64,000 nt of DNA from Modestobacter sp. Leaf380 (GTDB lineage: Bacteria; Actinomycetota; Actinomycetes; Mycobacteriales; Geodermatophilaceae), in assembly GCF_001424485.1 (NCBI RefSeq), contig NZ_LMQC01000001.1:191755-255754 (forward strand). The letters are read 5' to 3'. Shown one piece after another: positions 1 through 8,918 of the stretch. Numbering within the stretch: the stretch's first letter is position 1; the number at the start of each line of letters is the position of its first letter. The position numbers and the translations under genes are program-made. The notes under the pieces were generated by a model, which saw only the letters and a program-made list of their open reading frames with translations, was not told the DNA's origin and ran no database searches.

Positions 1-1179
1 CAGGTCGACGTCGGCCAGGTCGTCCAGCGAGGTGGTGCCGGTGACCCGGGCGAGGACGACGTCCCGGGTGGCCTCGTCCAGCCGGCCGCGGACGACCTGC
101 TTGTCCAGGCTCCTGGCCAGGGCTGACCGCACGGCCTCGACCTTCTCCGGGGAACGGGCGACGAACACGGTGTCGTAGCCGCCCTTGGCGAAGACCTCGA
201 TCATCCCGGTGGCCATCGTCCCGGAGCCGACGACGCCGACCCGGCGGACGGCGCGGGCCCCCTCGGCGGCACCCCCGGGCTGCGGGGTCGCGGCGTCGGG
301 CACGACCTCGGCCTCGTCCCGGCCGGCGTAGCTGTAGAAGCCGCGGCCGGACTTCCGGCCCAGCAGGCCCGCGGTGACCATCTGCTTGATCACCGGGCTG
401 GGGGCGTGCAGCCGGTCCCGGGACTGCCGGTACATCGTGTCCAGGATCTCGTAAGCCGTGTCGATGCCGATGAGGTCCATCAGGGCCAGCGGGCCCATCG
501 GCAGGCCGCAGCCCAGCCGCATGGCCGCGTCGATGTCCTCGCGGCTGGCGTAGCGGGACTCCAGCATGGCCACCGCGTGGTTGAGGTAGCCGAACAGCAG
601 CGCGTTGGCGATGAACCCGGCCTTGTCCCCGATGGTGACGTCGGTCTTGCCCAGCCGGGCGGCCAGCGCCTCGACGTCCTCGACGACGGCGGGCTCGGTG
701 ACCACGGTGCGCACGACCTCGACCAGCTTCATCACCGGCGCGGGGTTGAAGAAGTGCATGCCGACGACCTTGCTGGGCCGGCCGGTGGCCACGCTCAGCT
801 CGGTCACCGACAGGCTGGAGGTGTTGGTCGCCAGGATGGTGTCCGGCGGGCAGATGCCGTCCAGCTCGGCGAACAGCGCGGCCTTGAGCTCCAGGCGCTC
901 GGGCACGGCCTCGACCACCAGCTCGGCCTGGGACAGGTCGGCCAGGGCGGTGCTGAAGCGGATCCGCTCGAGCACCGCGGTGCGCTCGTCGGCGTCGAGC
1001 TTGCCGCGCTCGACGGCCTTCTCGGTGGACTGCTCGACGTGCGCCCGGCCCCGGGCCAGCGCGTCCTCGTCGATCTCCACGGCGGTCACCGACAGCCCGG
1101 CGCGGGCGAGCACCTCGGTGATGCCGGCGCCCATGGTGCCGAGTCCGACGACGCCGACCTCGCTGAGTTCTCTGGCCAC
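1..1179 (-). CDS. 3-hydroxyacyl-CoA dehydrogenase with a second NAD-binding domain (3' end outside window)
   Basis: Oxidises 3-hydroxyacyl-CoA with NAD+ in beta-oxidation or butyryl-CoA metabolism. Translation from GTG at 1179 (GGGAG eight bases upstream) gives a Rossmann motif GVVGLGTMGAG near residue 10, then the 3HCDH signature NPAPVMKLVEVV, a C-terminal helical domain ending GRKSGRGFYSYAG, and after a linker a second Rossmann start RRVGVVGSGTMATG. At least 393 codons are present and the frame is open at base 1, so the C-terminus is missing. The repeated N-terminal domain makes it longer than the usual 280-residue single-domain enzyme. A palindrome at 1247-1264 lies about 70 bases upstream. 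Family is sure; chain-length preference is unknown. Confidence 0.9.
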   Translation of the reverse strand, partial: MARELSEVGVVGLGTMGAGITEVLARAGLSVTAVEIDEDALARGRAHVEQSTEKAVERGKLDADERTAVLERIRFSTALADLSQAELVVEAVPERLELKAALFAELDGICPPDTILATNTSSLSVTELSVATGRPSKVVGMHFFNPAPVMKLVEVVRTVVTEPAVVEDVEALAARLGKTDVTIGDKAGFIANALLFGYLNHAVAMLESRYASREDIDAAMRLGCGLPMGPLALMDLIGIDTAYEILDTMYRQSRDRLHAPSPVIKQMVTAGLLGRKSGRGFYSYAGRDEAEVVPDAATPQPGGAAEGARAVRRVGVVGSGTMATGMIEVFAKGGYDTVFVARSPEKVEAVRSALARSLDKQVVRGRLDEATRDVVLARVTGTTSLDDLADVDL

Positions 1180-1246
1180 GTTGCCACTCCCTCGTCCGGG
1201 TGCGACCTCGTCGTCGCAGCCCGTGCGGCCGGAGTCTGCCAGAGCT

Positions 1247-1264
1247 GGTTACCGACGGGTAACC
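1247..1264. promoter_or_regulatory. Palindromic operator candidate upstream of hydroxyacyl-CoA dehydrogenase
   Basis: GGTTACC-GACG-GGTAACC is a perfect 7+7 inverted repeat about 70 bases before the dehydrogenase GTG. A second copy of the same architecture lies at the mutase promoter (7123-7140). The size and symmetry fit a TetR-like repressor site; the regulator is not in the window. Confidence 0.5.
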
Positions 1265-1300
1265 ACCAACGGACGTGAAGGGGGTCACGTCCCCCGGGAC

Positions 1301-1972
1301 TCAGAAGAGCCGGGCGGAGGGGTCGTCGGTGCCCTTGAGCACGGCGTAGTCGACGGTCAGGCAGTCGATCCCGCGGTCGGCGGCGAGCACCCGGGCCTGC
1401 GGCTTGATCTCCTGGGCGGCGAAGACGCCCTTGACCGGGGCCAGCAGCGGGTCCCGGTTGAGCAGCTCGAGGTAGCGGGTCAGCTGCTCGACACCGTCGA
1501 TCTCCCCGCGCCGCTTGATCTCGACCGCGACGACGCCACCGGCACCGTCCCGGCAGAGCAGGTCGACCGGCCCGATGGCGGTGGGGTACTCCCGGCGGAC
1601 CAGCGACCAGCCCTCGCCGAAGGTCTCCACGTGCAGGGCCAGCAGCCGCTGCAGCTCGGACTCGACGCCGTCCTTCTGCAGGCCGGGGTCGGGGCCCAGC
1701 TCGTGCTTCACGTCGTGGACCACCGACTCGATGGTCACGATCAGCTGCTCACCGGCCTTGTTGGTGACCGTCCAGGTGCCCGCGCCGTCCACGAGCTCGT
1801 CCTTGAGGGAGCAGGGTGGGCTCATCCAGTTCAGCGGCTTGTAGGCCCGGTCGTCGGCGTGCACCGACACCGACCCGTCGGCCTTGACCAGGAGCAGCCG
1901 GGTGGCCAGGGGCAGGTGGGCGGTGAGCCGGCCGACGTAGTCGACGGAGCACTTCGCGATGACCAGACGCAC
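1301..1972 (-). CDS. nucS: Mismatch-specific endonuclease NucS/EndoMS
   Basis: Cuts mismatched DNA on both strands and is the non-canonical mismatch-repair nuclease of many Actinobacteria that lack MutS/MutL. The 223-residue protein has the typical start [16 protein letters not shown], an N-terminal DNA-binding half, and a C-terminal RecB-like nuclease core with Asp137 (GPVDLLC) and Glu151/Lys153 (VAVEIKRRG). The extreme C-terminus, SARLF, looks like the beta-clamp-binding tail of the family. Start GTG at 1972 follows a TAGCGT box by 8 bases, so the transcript is probably leaderless. It is usually found near the ATP synthase cluster in Actinobacteria, as here. Confidence 0.96.
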   Translation of the reverse strand: MRLVIAKCSVDYVGRLTAHLPLATRLLLVKADGSVSVHADDRAYKPLNWMSPPCSLKDELVDGAGTWTVTNKAGEQLIVTIESVVHDVKHELGPDPGLQKDGVESELQRLLALHVETFGEGWSLVRREYPTAIGPVDLLCRDGAGGVVAVEIKRRGEIDGVEQLTRYLELLNRDPLLAPVKGVFAAQEIKPQARVLAADRGIDCLTVDYAVLKGTDDPSARLF

Positions 1973-1980
1973 GGGCGCCG

Positions 1981-1986
1981 ACGCTA
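1981..1986 (-). promoter_or_regulatory. -10 element of nucS (leaderless)
   Basis: TAGCGT on the minus strand, 8 bases before the GTG start. It matches the TANNNT -10 seen repeatedly in this window at leaderless spacing; no clear -35 is visible. Confidence 0.5.
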
Positions 1987-2016
1987 CCGCGCCGGCGCCC
2001 GGGTGCCCGCAGGTCC

Positions 2017-3378
2017 TCAGACGGCGGCGGGCTCGCGCTCGTTGGTCTCACCCAGCGAGCGGACCGGGTCGACCGTCGTCGTCGAGTCGAACGCAGCCTG
2101 GTCCAGGATGCCCTCGCGCTTGGCCACGATGGTCGGGACCAGGGCCTGACCGGCCACGTTGGTGGCGGTGCGGCCCATGTCCAGGATCGGGTCGACGGCC
2201 AGCAGCAGGCCGACACCGGCCAGCGGGAGGCCCAGGGTGGACAGCGTCAGGGTCAGCATGACGACCGCGCCGGTGACCCCGGCGGTGGCCGCCGAGCCGA
2301 CGACGGAGACCAGCGCGATGAGCAGGTAGTCGGTGATGCCGAGGTCCACGCCGAAGAACTGGGCGACGAAGATCGCGGCCAGCGCCGGGTAGATCGCCGC
2401 GCAGCCGTCCATCTTCGTCGTCGCGCCCAGCGGGACGGCGAAGGAGGCGTAGCTGCGCGGGACGCCCAGGTTGGCCTCGGTGACCCGCTCGGTCACCGGC
2501 AGCGTGCCGATGGAGGACCGGGACACGAAGCCGAGCTGGATGGCCGGCCACGCACCCGCGTAGAAGCGCCGCGGGGACAGCCCGTGCACCTTGAGCAGCA
2601 CCGGGTAGACGACCAGCAGCACGATGGCCAGGCCGGCGTAGACGGCACCGACGAAGACACCGAGGGAGCCCAGGGACTCCCAGCCGTAGCTGGCCACGGC
2701 GTTGCCGATCAGGCCCAGGGTGCCGATCGGGGACAGCAGGATGACCCACCAGAGGACCTTCTGCACGATCGCCAGCGCGGAGCGGGTGACCGACAGGAAC
2801 GGCTCGGCGGCCTCACCGACCTTGAGCGCGGCGATGCCGACGGCGACCGAGATGACGATCAGCTGGAGGACGTTGAAGGAGATGGACCCGTCGGTGGAGC
2901 CCTCCAGGCCCAGGATGTTGCCGGGCACCAGACCGGTGAGGAAGTCCCACCAGCCACCGGAGGAACCGTCGAAGGTGGCCGCCGACTCCGAGACGGAGCT
3001 GTTGCGACCGGGCTGGGTGATCAGGCCCAGGCCGATGCCGATGGAGACCGCGATCAGCGCGGTGATCGCGAACCACAGCAGCGTCTGGCCGGCGAGGCGG
3101 GCGGCGTTGCCGACCTCCTTGAGGTTGGCGATGCTCACGATGATCGCGGTGACGATCAACGGGATCACGATGACCCGCAGCAGCCCGACGAACGTCGAGC
3201 CGATCGTGTCCAGCGTCGAGGTCAGCCAGTTCTGGTCGGTGCCCTCGACGAGCTGACCGTCGACGACGGTGCCGGGGACGGTGCCGATGGCGCGGGCGAG
3301 CAGGCCGAGGCCCACGCCGACCACGAGGGCGATGAGGACCTGGGCCGCGAAGGGGGTGCGGCGGAGGCGGGAGAGCAC
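2017..3378 (-). CDS. Dicarboxylate/amino acid:cation symporter (DAACS family)
   Basis: Sodium- or proton-coupled uptake of C4-dicarboxylates or acidic amino acids across the cytoplasmic membrane. About eight hydrophobic segments are visible, plus family signatures: the serine-rich HP1 stretch [14 protein letters not shown], the TM7 cation site [10 protein letters not shown] and the late motif [13 protein letters not shown]. The GTG at 3378 opens the conserved N-terminus [14 protein letters not shown] and has AAAGG nearby; an in-frame ATG at 3435 would add 19 unconserved-looking residues. The gene stands alone between nucS and the enoyl-CoA hydratase. Substrate cannot be told from sequence. 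Confidence 0.92.
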   Translation of the reverse strand: MLSRLRRTPFAAQVLIALVVGVGLGLLARAIGTVPGTVVDGQLVEGTDQNWLTSTLDTIGSTFVGLLRVIVIPLIVTAIIVSIANLKEVGNAARLAGQTLLWFAITALIAVSIGIGLGLITQPGRNSSVSESAATFDGSSGGWWDFLTGLVPGNILGLEGSTDGSISFNVLQLIVISVAVGIAALKVGEAAEPFLSVTRSALAIVQKVLWWVILLSPIGTLGLIGNAVASYGWESLGSLGVFVGAVYAGLAIVLLVVYPVLLKVHGLSPRRFYAGAWPAIQLGFVSRSSIGTLPVTERVTEANLGVPRSYASFAVPLGATTKMDGCAAIYPALAAIFVAQFFGVDLGITDYLLIALVSVVGSAATAGVTGAVVMLTLTLSTLGLPLAGVGLLLAVDPILDMGRTATNVAGQALVPTIVAKREGILDQAAFDSTTTVDPVRSLGETNEREPAAV

Positions 3379-3540
3379 GAGGGGAGGCCTTTCGGAGCGG
3401 GAGGGAGGGCGGCGGTCAGCGCCGTCGTCAACCACCCGTGGTCGCTCGACCGAAGTCGATGACCCGCCTCTTCGTCAGCCACAGCTCGCGCACACGAGGG
3501 TCAACCGCTCCCCCGCGGCGGTGTTCCCGGGTGTGAGCCG

Positions 3541-4314
3541 TCAGTCGGTCCAGACCGCGGGCCGCTTGCCCAGGAACGCGGCCATGCCCTCGCGGGCGCC
3601 GTCGAGCTGGGAGGCGGCGGCCATCGTCACGACCGCCTGCGCGTAGGCGTCGGCCTCGGGACGGTCCAGCTGGGCGTACATCGCCTGCTTGCCCCAGGCC
3701 TTGCTCGCCCGCGAGCCCCGGGTGGCCCGGTGCACCAGGTCGGCGACGGCGTCGTCGAGCTCGGCGTCGGGCACCACCCGGTTGATCAGGCCCCAGTCCA
3801 GCGCCGTCCGGGCGTCGATGACGTCGCCGGTGAGCGCGAGCTCCATCGCCCGCTTGCGCCCCACGTTGCGGGCGATCGCGACCATGGGGGTGTGGCAGAA
3901 CCAGCCGCCCTTGCCGCCGGGGGCGGCGAAACCGGCGGACTCGGCGGCCACCGCGAGGTCGCAGGAGGCGACCAGCTGGGCGCCGGCCGCGGTGGCCAGG
4001 GCGTGCACCCGGGCCACGACGACCTGCGGCACCTCGTGCAGGGTCTGCATCAGCTCGGTGCACAGCGCCAGCAGCGAGCGGACGTCGGCCAGCGGCGCGC
4101 CGGCGACGTCGGCGAAGTCGTGGCCGGCGCTGAACACCGGGCCCTCGGCCGCCAGCACGAGTGCCGATGCGTCGGTGCCGGCCACGTCTTGCACCGCGGC
4201 CAGCAACTGGGTCAGGTGCTCGCGGGACAGCGCGTTGCGCTTGGACGGGCGGGACATGGTCACCGTGACGACGTCGTCGTGCCGCTCGACCCGCGGCGCT
4301 GCCAGCTGGCTCAT
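3541..4314 (-). CDS. Enoyl-CoA hydratase/isomerase family protein
   Basis: Crotonase-fold enzyme expected to hydrate trans-2-enoyl-CoA or carry out a related acyl-CoA reaction. The 257-residue product begins [20 protein letters not shown]. It carries the oxyanion-hole motif [10 protein letters not shown] and the second CoA-binding loop [17 protein letters not shown], and ends [11 protein letters not shown]. The second catalytic glutamate usually found near this loop is not obvious ([15 protein letters not shown]), so it may be an unusual crotonase rather than a standard hydratase. The frame is open to 4977, but the upstream part is non-coding-like; ATG 4314 fits the family start. It is divergent from the DUF2071 gene. 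Confidence 0.88.
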   Translation of the reverse strand: MSQLAAPRVERHDDVVTVTMSRPSKRNALSREHLTQLLAAVQDVAGTDASALVLAAEGPVFSAGHDFADVAGAPLADVRSLLALCTELMQTLHEVPQVVVARVHALATAAGAQLVASCDLAVAAESAGFAAPGGKGGWFCHTPMVAIARNVGRKRAMELALTGDVIDARTALDWGLINRVVPDAELDDAVADLVHRATRGSRASKAWGKQAMYAQLDRPEADAYAQAVVTMAAASQLDGAREGMAAFLGKRPAVWTD

Positions 4315-4377
4315 GTGATCGACCACACCACGGCGGCGGGCCGGTGTCGAGCCCGCTGCGGTGGGCACCCTGGGGAC

Positions 4378-5109
4378 GTGCACCCAGAACCGGTGACCCC
4401 CACCGCCCCGCGCCCCCTCACCTCGACCCTGTTCACCCAGGGCTGGCGGGACCTGGCCTTCCTGCACTGGGCGGTCGACCCGGCCCTGGTCGCCCCGCAC
4501 CTGCCTGAGGGCACCCGCCCGGACACGATCGACGGCGCCACGTACGTCGGGCTGATCCCCTTCCGGATGCGCCGCATCGGCTTTTTCGGCCTGCCGGGCC
4601 TGCCCTACCTGGGCTCGTTCGCCGAGACCAACGTGCGGCTGTACTCGGTCGACTCCCAGGGCCGCCGCGGCGTGGTGTTCGCCTCGCTGGAGGCCGATCG
4701 GCTGCTGCCGGTGCTGGCCGCCCGGTGGGTCGCGCGGCTGCCCTACGTCTTCGCCCGGATGCGGGCCACGGCCGACGGCGACCTGCGCCGCTACACCTCG
4801 CTGCGCCGCTGGCCCGGCCCGCGCACCGCCTCCAGCGCGGTGACCGTGCGGGTGGGCGAGCGCATCGCCGACCCCGGCCCGCTCGAGCGCTTCCTGACCT
4901 CGCGCTGGGGGCTGCACGAGCCCTTCCTGGGCCGGACGGCGTACTGGCCCAACGAGCACCCCGAGTGGCCGCTGCACCGCGCCGAGCTGGTCGAGCTCGA
5001 CGAGTCGCTGACCGCCGCCGCGGGGCTCCCGATGACAGGAGCCCCGGACAGCGTGCTGTTCTCCCCCGGCGTGGACGTGCGCTTCGGCCCGCTGTCGTCC
5101 CGCCGCTGA
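4378..5109 (+). CDS. DUF2071 (YqjF-like) family protein
   Basis: Function unknown. The 243-residue protein has the family landmarks: an N-terminal WRDLAFLHWAVDPALVAPHLP segment, the middle YVGLIPFRMRRIGFF and SFAETNVRLYS stretch, and a C-terminal HRAELVELDESL. The fold is related to acetoacetate decarboxylase-like proteins, but no catalytic lysine is assigned. GTG at 4378 follows GGGGA closely; the longer frame from 3730 overlaps the divergent crotonase and is a shadow. It ends 6 bases from the convergent mutase gene. Confidence 0.85.
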   Translation: MHPEPVTPTAPRPLTSTLFTQGWRDLAFLHWAVDPALVAPHLPEGTRPDTIDGATYVGLIPFRMRRIGFFGLPGLPYLGSFAETNVRLYSVDSQGRRGVVFASLEADRLLPVLAARWVARLPYVFARMRATADGDLRRYTSLRRWPGPRTASSAVTVRVGERIADPGPLERFLTSRWGLHEPFLGRTAYWPNEHPEWPLHRAELVELDESLTAAAGLPMTGAPDSVLFSPGVDVRFGPLSSRR

Positions 5110-5115
5110 GGTGCC

Positions 5116-7107
5116 CTAGAGGCCGTTGGCCTCGCGGACGACGTCGACGATCTGGCCCATGATGTCGGTCATCCCGAAGTCCTTCGGGGTGAACACCCGC
5201 GCGACGCCCTGCTCGCGCAGCCGCCGGGCGTCACCGTCGGGCACGATGCCGCCGACCACCACCGGGACGTCGTCCAGCCCGGCGGCGCGCAGGCCCTCGA
5301 GCACCGCCGGCACCACCTGCAGGTGCGAGCCGGACAGCACCGAGAGCCCGACCACGTGGACGTCCTCCTCGACCGCGGCCGACACGATCTGCGCCGGGGT
5401 CAGCCGGATCCCCTGGTAGACCACCTCGAAGCCGGCGTCCCGGGCCCGGACGGCGATCTGCTCGGCACCGTTGGAGTGCCCGTCGAGCCCGGGCTTGCCG
5501 ACCAGCAGGCGCAGCCGCCCACCCAGCTCCTCCCCGGTGGCCCGCACCCGCTCCCGGACGTCGGCCAGCGAGGCGTCGGCGGAGCCGGTGGAGGCTGCGG
5601 AGACCCCGGTGGGGGCCCGGTACTCCCCGAACACCTCGCGCAGCACGCCGGCCCACTCCCCCGTCGTCACGCCCGCGCGGGCGCACTCGAGGCTGGCGGG
5701 CACGAGGTTCTCCTCGGTGCCGGCTGCGGCGCGCAGCGCGTCCAGCGAGGCGGCGACCCGGGCGTCGTCCCGGCCGGCCTTCCAGGTCTCCAGCGCTGCC
5801 TGGGCCGCGACCTCGACAGCCGGGTCGACGGTCTGGATGGCGGTGTCCAGGTCGGCGATGAGCGGGTTGGGCTCGGTGGAGGTGAACCGGTTGACCCCGA
5901 CGACGACGTCCTCGCCGGACTCCATCCGGCGGCGGCGCTCGGCCAGCGAGCCGACCAGCTGGCCCTTCATGTACCCGGACTCGACGGCCGCGACGGCACC
6001 GCCCATCTCCTGCACCCGGGCGATCTCCGCGCGGGCACCCTCGACGATCTCGGCGACCTTGGCCTCGACGACCACCGAGCCGGTGAACAGGTCGTCGTAC
6101 TCCAGGAGGTCGGTCTCGAAGGCCAGCACCTGCTGCAGGCGCAGGGACCACTGCTGGTCCCACGGCCGCGGCAGCCCCAGCGCCTCGTTCCAGGCCGGGA
6201 GCTGCACCGCGCGGGCCCGGGCGTCCTTGGACAGGGTGACCGCGAGCATCTCCAGCACGATGCGCTGCACGTTGTTCTCGGGCTGGGCCTCGGTCAAGCC
6301 CAGGGAGTTGACCTGCACGCCGTAGCGGAAGCGGCGCTGCTTGGGGTCCTGCACGCCGTACCGCTCCAGGGTGAGGGAGTCCCAGAGCTGGCCGAAGGCG
6401 CGCATCTTGCACATCTCCTCGACGAACCGGACGCCGGCGTTGACGAAGAAGGAGATCCGGGCGACCACCTCGCCGAAGCGCTCCTGGGGCACCTGGCCGG
6501 AGTCGCGCACCGAGTCCAGCACCGCGATGGCCGTGCTGATCGCGTAGGCGATCTCCTGCACCGGCGTCGCGCCGGCCTCCTGCAGGTGGTAGCTGCAGAT
6601 GTTCGTCGGGTTCCACCGGGGCATCGTGGTGACCGTGTAGGCGACCATGTCGGTGATCAGCCGCATCGACGGCGCCGGCGGGAAGACGTAGGTCCCCCGT
6701 GACAGGTACTCCTTGACGATGTCGTTCTGCGTCGTGCCGGTCAGGGCCGCGACGTCGTGACCATGCTCCTCGGCGACGGCCTGGTACAGCGCCAGCAGCC
6801 ACATGGCGGTCGCGTTGATGGTCATCGACGTGTTCATCTCGTCCAGCGGGATGCCGTCGAAGAGCGCACGCATGTCCCCGATGTGGCTCACCGGCACCCC
6901 GACCTTGCCGACCTCCCCCACGGCCAGCTCGTCGTCGGGGTCGTAGCCCGTCTGGGTCGGGAGGTCGAAGGCCACCGAGAGTCCGGTCTGGCCCTTGCTC
7001 AGGTTGCGCCGGTAGAGGGCGTTCGACTCGGCCGGCGAGGAGTGCCCGGCGTACGTCCGCATCACCCAGGGGCGGTCGCGGTCCTTCGGCGCTGAAGGGG
7101 TCGGCAT
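5116..7107 (-). CDS. meaA: Ethylmalonyl-CoA mutase-type (MeaA) B12-dependent acyl-CoA mutase
   Basis: Rearranges an acyl-CoA carbon skeleton using adenosylcobalamin; MeaA/Ecm proteins convert ethylmalonyl-CoA to methylsuccinyl-CoA. A single 663-residue chain carries the TIM-barrel mutase domain (YAGHSSPAESNALYRRNLSKGQ near the start, then DLPTQTGYDPDDE) and a fused C-terminal B12 domain with the DxHxxG signature DGHSNG at 542-547 and a GLSVLSGSH loop. This one-chain layout fits MeaA/Ecm rather than the two-subunit methylmalonyl-CoA mutase, but the substrate is inferred. ATG 7107 follows TACACT by 8 bases, next to a palindrome. Crotonyl-CoA carboxylase/reductase, the expected partner, is not in the window. 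Confidence 0.85.
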   Translation of the reverse strand: MPTPSAPKDRDRPWVMRTYAGHSSPAESNALYRRNLSKGQTGLSVAFDLPTQTGYDPDDELAVGEVGKVGVPVSHIGDMRALFDGIPLDEMNTSMTINATAMWLLALYQAVAEEHGHDVAALTGTTQNDIVKEYLSRGTYVFPPAPSMRLITDMVAYTVTTMPRWNPTNICSYHLQEAGATPVQEIAYAISTAIAVLDSVRDSGQVPQERFGEVVARISFFVNAGVRFVEEMCKMRAFGQLWDSLTLERYGVQDPKQRRFRYGVQVNSLGLTEAQPENNVQRIVLEMLAVTLSKDARARAVQLPAWNEALGLPRPWDQQWSLRLQQVLAFETDLLEYDDLFTGSVVVEAKVAEIVEGARAEIARVQEMGGAVAAVESGYMKGQLVGSLAERRRRMESGEDVVVGVNRFTSTEPNPLIADLDTAIQTVDPAVEVAAQAALETWKAGRDDARVAASLDALRAAAGTEENLVPASLECARAGVTTGEWAGVLREVFGEYRAPTGVSAASTGSADASLADVRERVRATGEELGGRLRLLVGKPGLDGHSNGAEQIAVRARDAGFEVVYQGIRLTPAQIVSAAVEEDVHVVGLSVLSGSHLQVVPAVLEGLRAAGLDDVPVVVGGIVPDGDARRLREQGVARVFTPKDFGMTDIMGQIVDVVREANGL

Positions 7108-7115
7108 GACCGCGG

Positions 7116-7121
7116 AGTGTA
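7116..7121 (-). promoter_or_regulatory. -10 element of meaA (near-leaderless)
   Basis: TACACT on the minus strand, 8 bases before ATG 7107. The palindrome at 7123-7140 sits directly upstream, where a bound repressor would block RNA polymerase. Confidence 0.5.
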
Positions 7122-7122
7122 G

Positions 7123-7140
7123 GGCTACTGGCCAGTAACC
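7123..7140. promoter_or_regulatory. Palindromic operator candidate at the meaA promoter
   Basis: Plus-strand GGCTACTGGCCAGTAACC contains the perfect 12-bp palindrome TACTGGCCAGTA. It shares length and outer arms (GGTTAC...GTA.CC) with the site at 1247-1264. It abuts the -10 box of meaA. The cognate regulator is not seen here. Confidence 0.55.
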
Positions 7141-7241
7141 GCGGTGTCGCGCAGACCACACCGGAGCCGCACGCGGCGTGCACAGCGGTGGCACACTCGG
7201 GGACCGGGGGTCCACCGCGGACCCGAGGGAGGGGTGCCGTC

Positions 7242-7565
7242 GTGCCCATCGACGCCGGGAGCCTGCACTTCCTGGTCGGACCGGTCATCGCCGGTCTCGC
7301 CCTGCTCGTGCTGGCGCTCTTCCTCCGCTGGGCGTTCGCCCCGAGCACCCCGAAGGCCACCAGGCGCCCCTCCGCGGAGGACGGGCTGCTGACCCGGGTC
7401 GCCACGCTGAGCAAGAAGGAGTCCGCGCTGGCGCTGCGCGCGGTGCTCTCCGACGCCGGCATCCGCTCGACGATCCGCTACCCCGCCCCGCTGCGTGCCG
7501 ACGTGCTCGTCTTCCCCGAGGACGCCGGCCGCGCCCGGGTCCTGGCGGGCAGCTTCCAGAGCTGA
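7242..7565 (+). CDS. Small membrane protein with DUF2007-like C-terminus
   Basis: Function unknown. The 107-residue product has one N-terminal membrane segment (LVGPVIAGLALLVLALFLRWAF) and a soluble tail. The tail pattern, ALRAVLSDAGIRSTIR followed by VLVFPEDAGRARVLAG, resembles the DUF2007 putative signal-transducing fold in which an ...AGI... helix precedes a beta strand and a final DA..A..L helix. GTG 7242 has GGGAGGGG eight bases upstream; earlier GTG codons lack one. Convergent with murA, with a shared hairpin between the stops. The DUF2007 link is by eye only. Confidence 0.7.
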   Translation: MPIDAGSLHFLVGPVIAGLALLVLALFLRWAFAPSTPKATRRPSAEDGLLTRVATLSKKESALALRAVLSDAGIRSTIRYPAPLRADVLVFPEDAGRARVLAGSFQS

Positions 7566-7580
7566 GGGCCCGGCCCTCAG
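7562..7580. terminator. Bidirectional hairpin between the small membrane protein gene and murA
   Basis: CTGAGGG-CCCGG-CCCTCAG is a perfect 7-bp stem that contains both convergent stop codons. No T tract follows, as is common in high-GC actinobacteria. Confidence 0.5.
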
Positions 7581-8860
7581 TCCTCGGTGACGCGCTCGAT
7601 CGTCGCGCCCAGCCCGCGCAGCTGCTCCACGAAGTCGGGGTAGCCACGGTCCACGTGGTGCACGTCGGCGACCTCCGTGACGCCGTCCGAGCAGAGACCG
7701 GCCAGCACCAGCCCGGCACCCGCGCGGATGTCGGTGGCCAGCACCGGGGCGCTGGACAGCGCCTCCCGGCCACGGACGACGGCGTGGTGCCCGTCGATCC
7801 GCACGTCGGCGCCCAGCCGGACCAGCTCGTTGACGAACATGAACCGGCCCTCGAAGACGTTCTCGGTGATCAGCGCGGTGCCCGTGGAGACCGCGGCCAG
7901 CGCGACCGCCATGGGCTGCAGGTCGGTGGGGAAGCCCGGGTAGGGCAGCGTGACGACGTCGACGCAGCGCGGCCGGTCCTCCATCGAGACCCGGACACCG
8001 CCCTCGACCTCGGTGACCGAGGCACCGGCCGTCCGCAGCTTGTCCAGGGCCACCCGCAGGTGCTCGGGCACGGCCCGCTCGATGACGACGTCCCCGCGGG
8101 TCATCACCGCACCGATGGCCCAGGTCCCGGCCACGATCCGGTCGGGGACGGTCGTGTACTGCACCGGGTGCAGCTCGGTGACCCCGTGCACGGTGATCGT
8201 GGAGGAGCCCGCGCCCTCGATGGAGGCGCCCATCGCGGTCAGCATCAGGCACAGGTCGACGATCTCGGGCTCGCGGGCGGCGTTGTCCACCACGGTGGTG
8301 CCCTCGGCGAGGACGGCGGCCATCACCAGGTTCTCCGTCGCCCCCACGGAGGGGAAGTCCAGCCAGATCGAGGTGCCCACCAGCCGCGGGGCGGTGGCGA
8401 TGAGGAAGCCGTGCTCGCTGACCACCGTGGCACCCAGGCGCTCGAGGCCGGCCACGTGCATGTCCAGCCCGCGCGAGCCGATGGCGTCACCGCCGGGCAG
8501 GGCCACCTTGGCGGTGCCGCAGCGGGCCACCAGCGGACCCAGCACGCTGATCGAGGCGCGCATCCGGCGGACCAGGTCGTAGTCGGTCTCGCTGGAGGGC
8601 GTCTCCGGGACGTCGACGACCACCCGGCCACCGCCACCACCGCGGCCGTCGGTGTAGCGCTCGAACGTCACGCCACAGCCCAGCCGGCGCAGCACCTCGC
8701 TCATGATCGCCACGTCGAGGATGTCGGGGACCTCGTCGATCGTCGTCTCGCCGCTGGCCAGCAGCGCGGCCGCCATCAGCTTCAGCGCGCTGTTCTTGGC
8801 ACCGGTCACCCGGACCCGTCCGCGCAGCGCCGTTCCGCCGGTCACCTGGAAGCACTCCAC
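7577..8860 (-). CDS. murA: UDP-N-acetylglucosamine 1-carboxyvinyltransferase (MurA)
   Basis: First committed step of peptidoglycan synthesis: transfers enolpyruvate from PEP to UDP-GlcNAc in the cytoplasm. The 427-residue protein from GTG 8860 has the family start [19 protein letters not shown] (Lys22/Asn23 substrate site) and the late [11 protein letters not shown] and [12 protein letters not shown] motifs. The catalytic loop reads [13 protein letters not shown]: position 125 is Asp where most MurA enzymes have the Cys that fosfomycin alkylates. Mycobacterium tuberculosis MurA has the same Asp and is fosfomycin-resistant, so resistance is predicted here. A GTG at 8905 in frame adds 15 unconserved residues. 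Divergent from the adenosyltransferase gene. Confidence 0.96.
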   Translation of the reverse strand: MECFQVTGGTALRGRVRVTGAKNSALKLMAAALLASGETTIDEVPDILDVAIMSEVLRRLGCGVTFERYTDGRGGGGGRVVVDVPETPSSETDYDLVRRMRASISVLGPLVARCGTAKVALPGGDAIGSRGLDMHVAGLERLGATVVSEHGFLIATAPRLVGTSIWLDFPSVGATENLVMAAVLAEGTTVVDNAAREPEIVDLCLMLTAMGASIEGAGSSTITVHGVTELHPVQYTTVPDRIVAGTWAIGAVMTRGDVVIERAVPEHLRVALDKLRTAGASVTEVEGGVRVSMEDRPRCVDVVTLPYPGFPTDLQPMAVALAAVSTGTALITENVFEGRFMFVNELVRLGADVRIDGHHAVVRGREALSSAPVLATDIRAGAGLVLAGLCSDGVTEVADVHHVDRGYPDFVEQLRGLGATIERVTED

Positions 8861-8906
8861 CGGTCCACAGTAGGAGCAGCGGGAGGCCGCCGCCGGACCG
8901 GGCACT

Positions 8907-8912
8907 TAGGGT
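8907..8912 (+). promoter_or_regulatory. -10 element of the cobalamin adenosyltransferase gene (leaderless)
   Basis: TAGGGT ends 6 bases before ATG 8919, with no Shine-Dalgarno between, as expected for a leaderless start. Confidence 0.55.
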
Positions 8913-8918
8913 GCGGAC

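Noticed and set aside
3379-3435. Longer N-terminus for the dicarboxylate symporter (ATG 3435)
   Set aside because: The added 19 residues are polar and lack a ribosome site, while GTG 3378 opens the family-like N-terminus.
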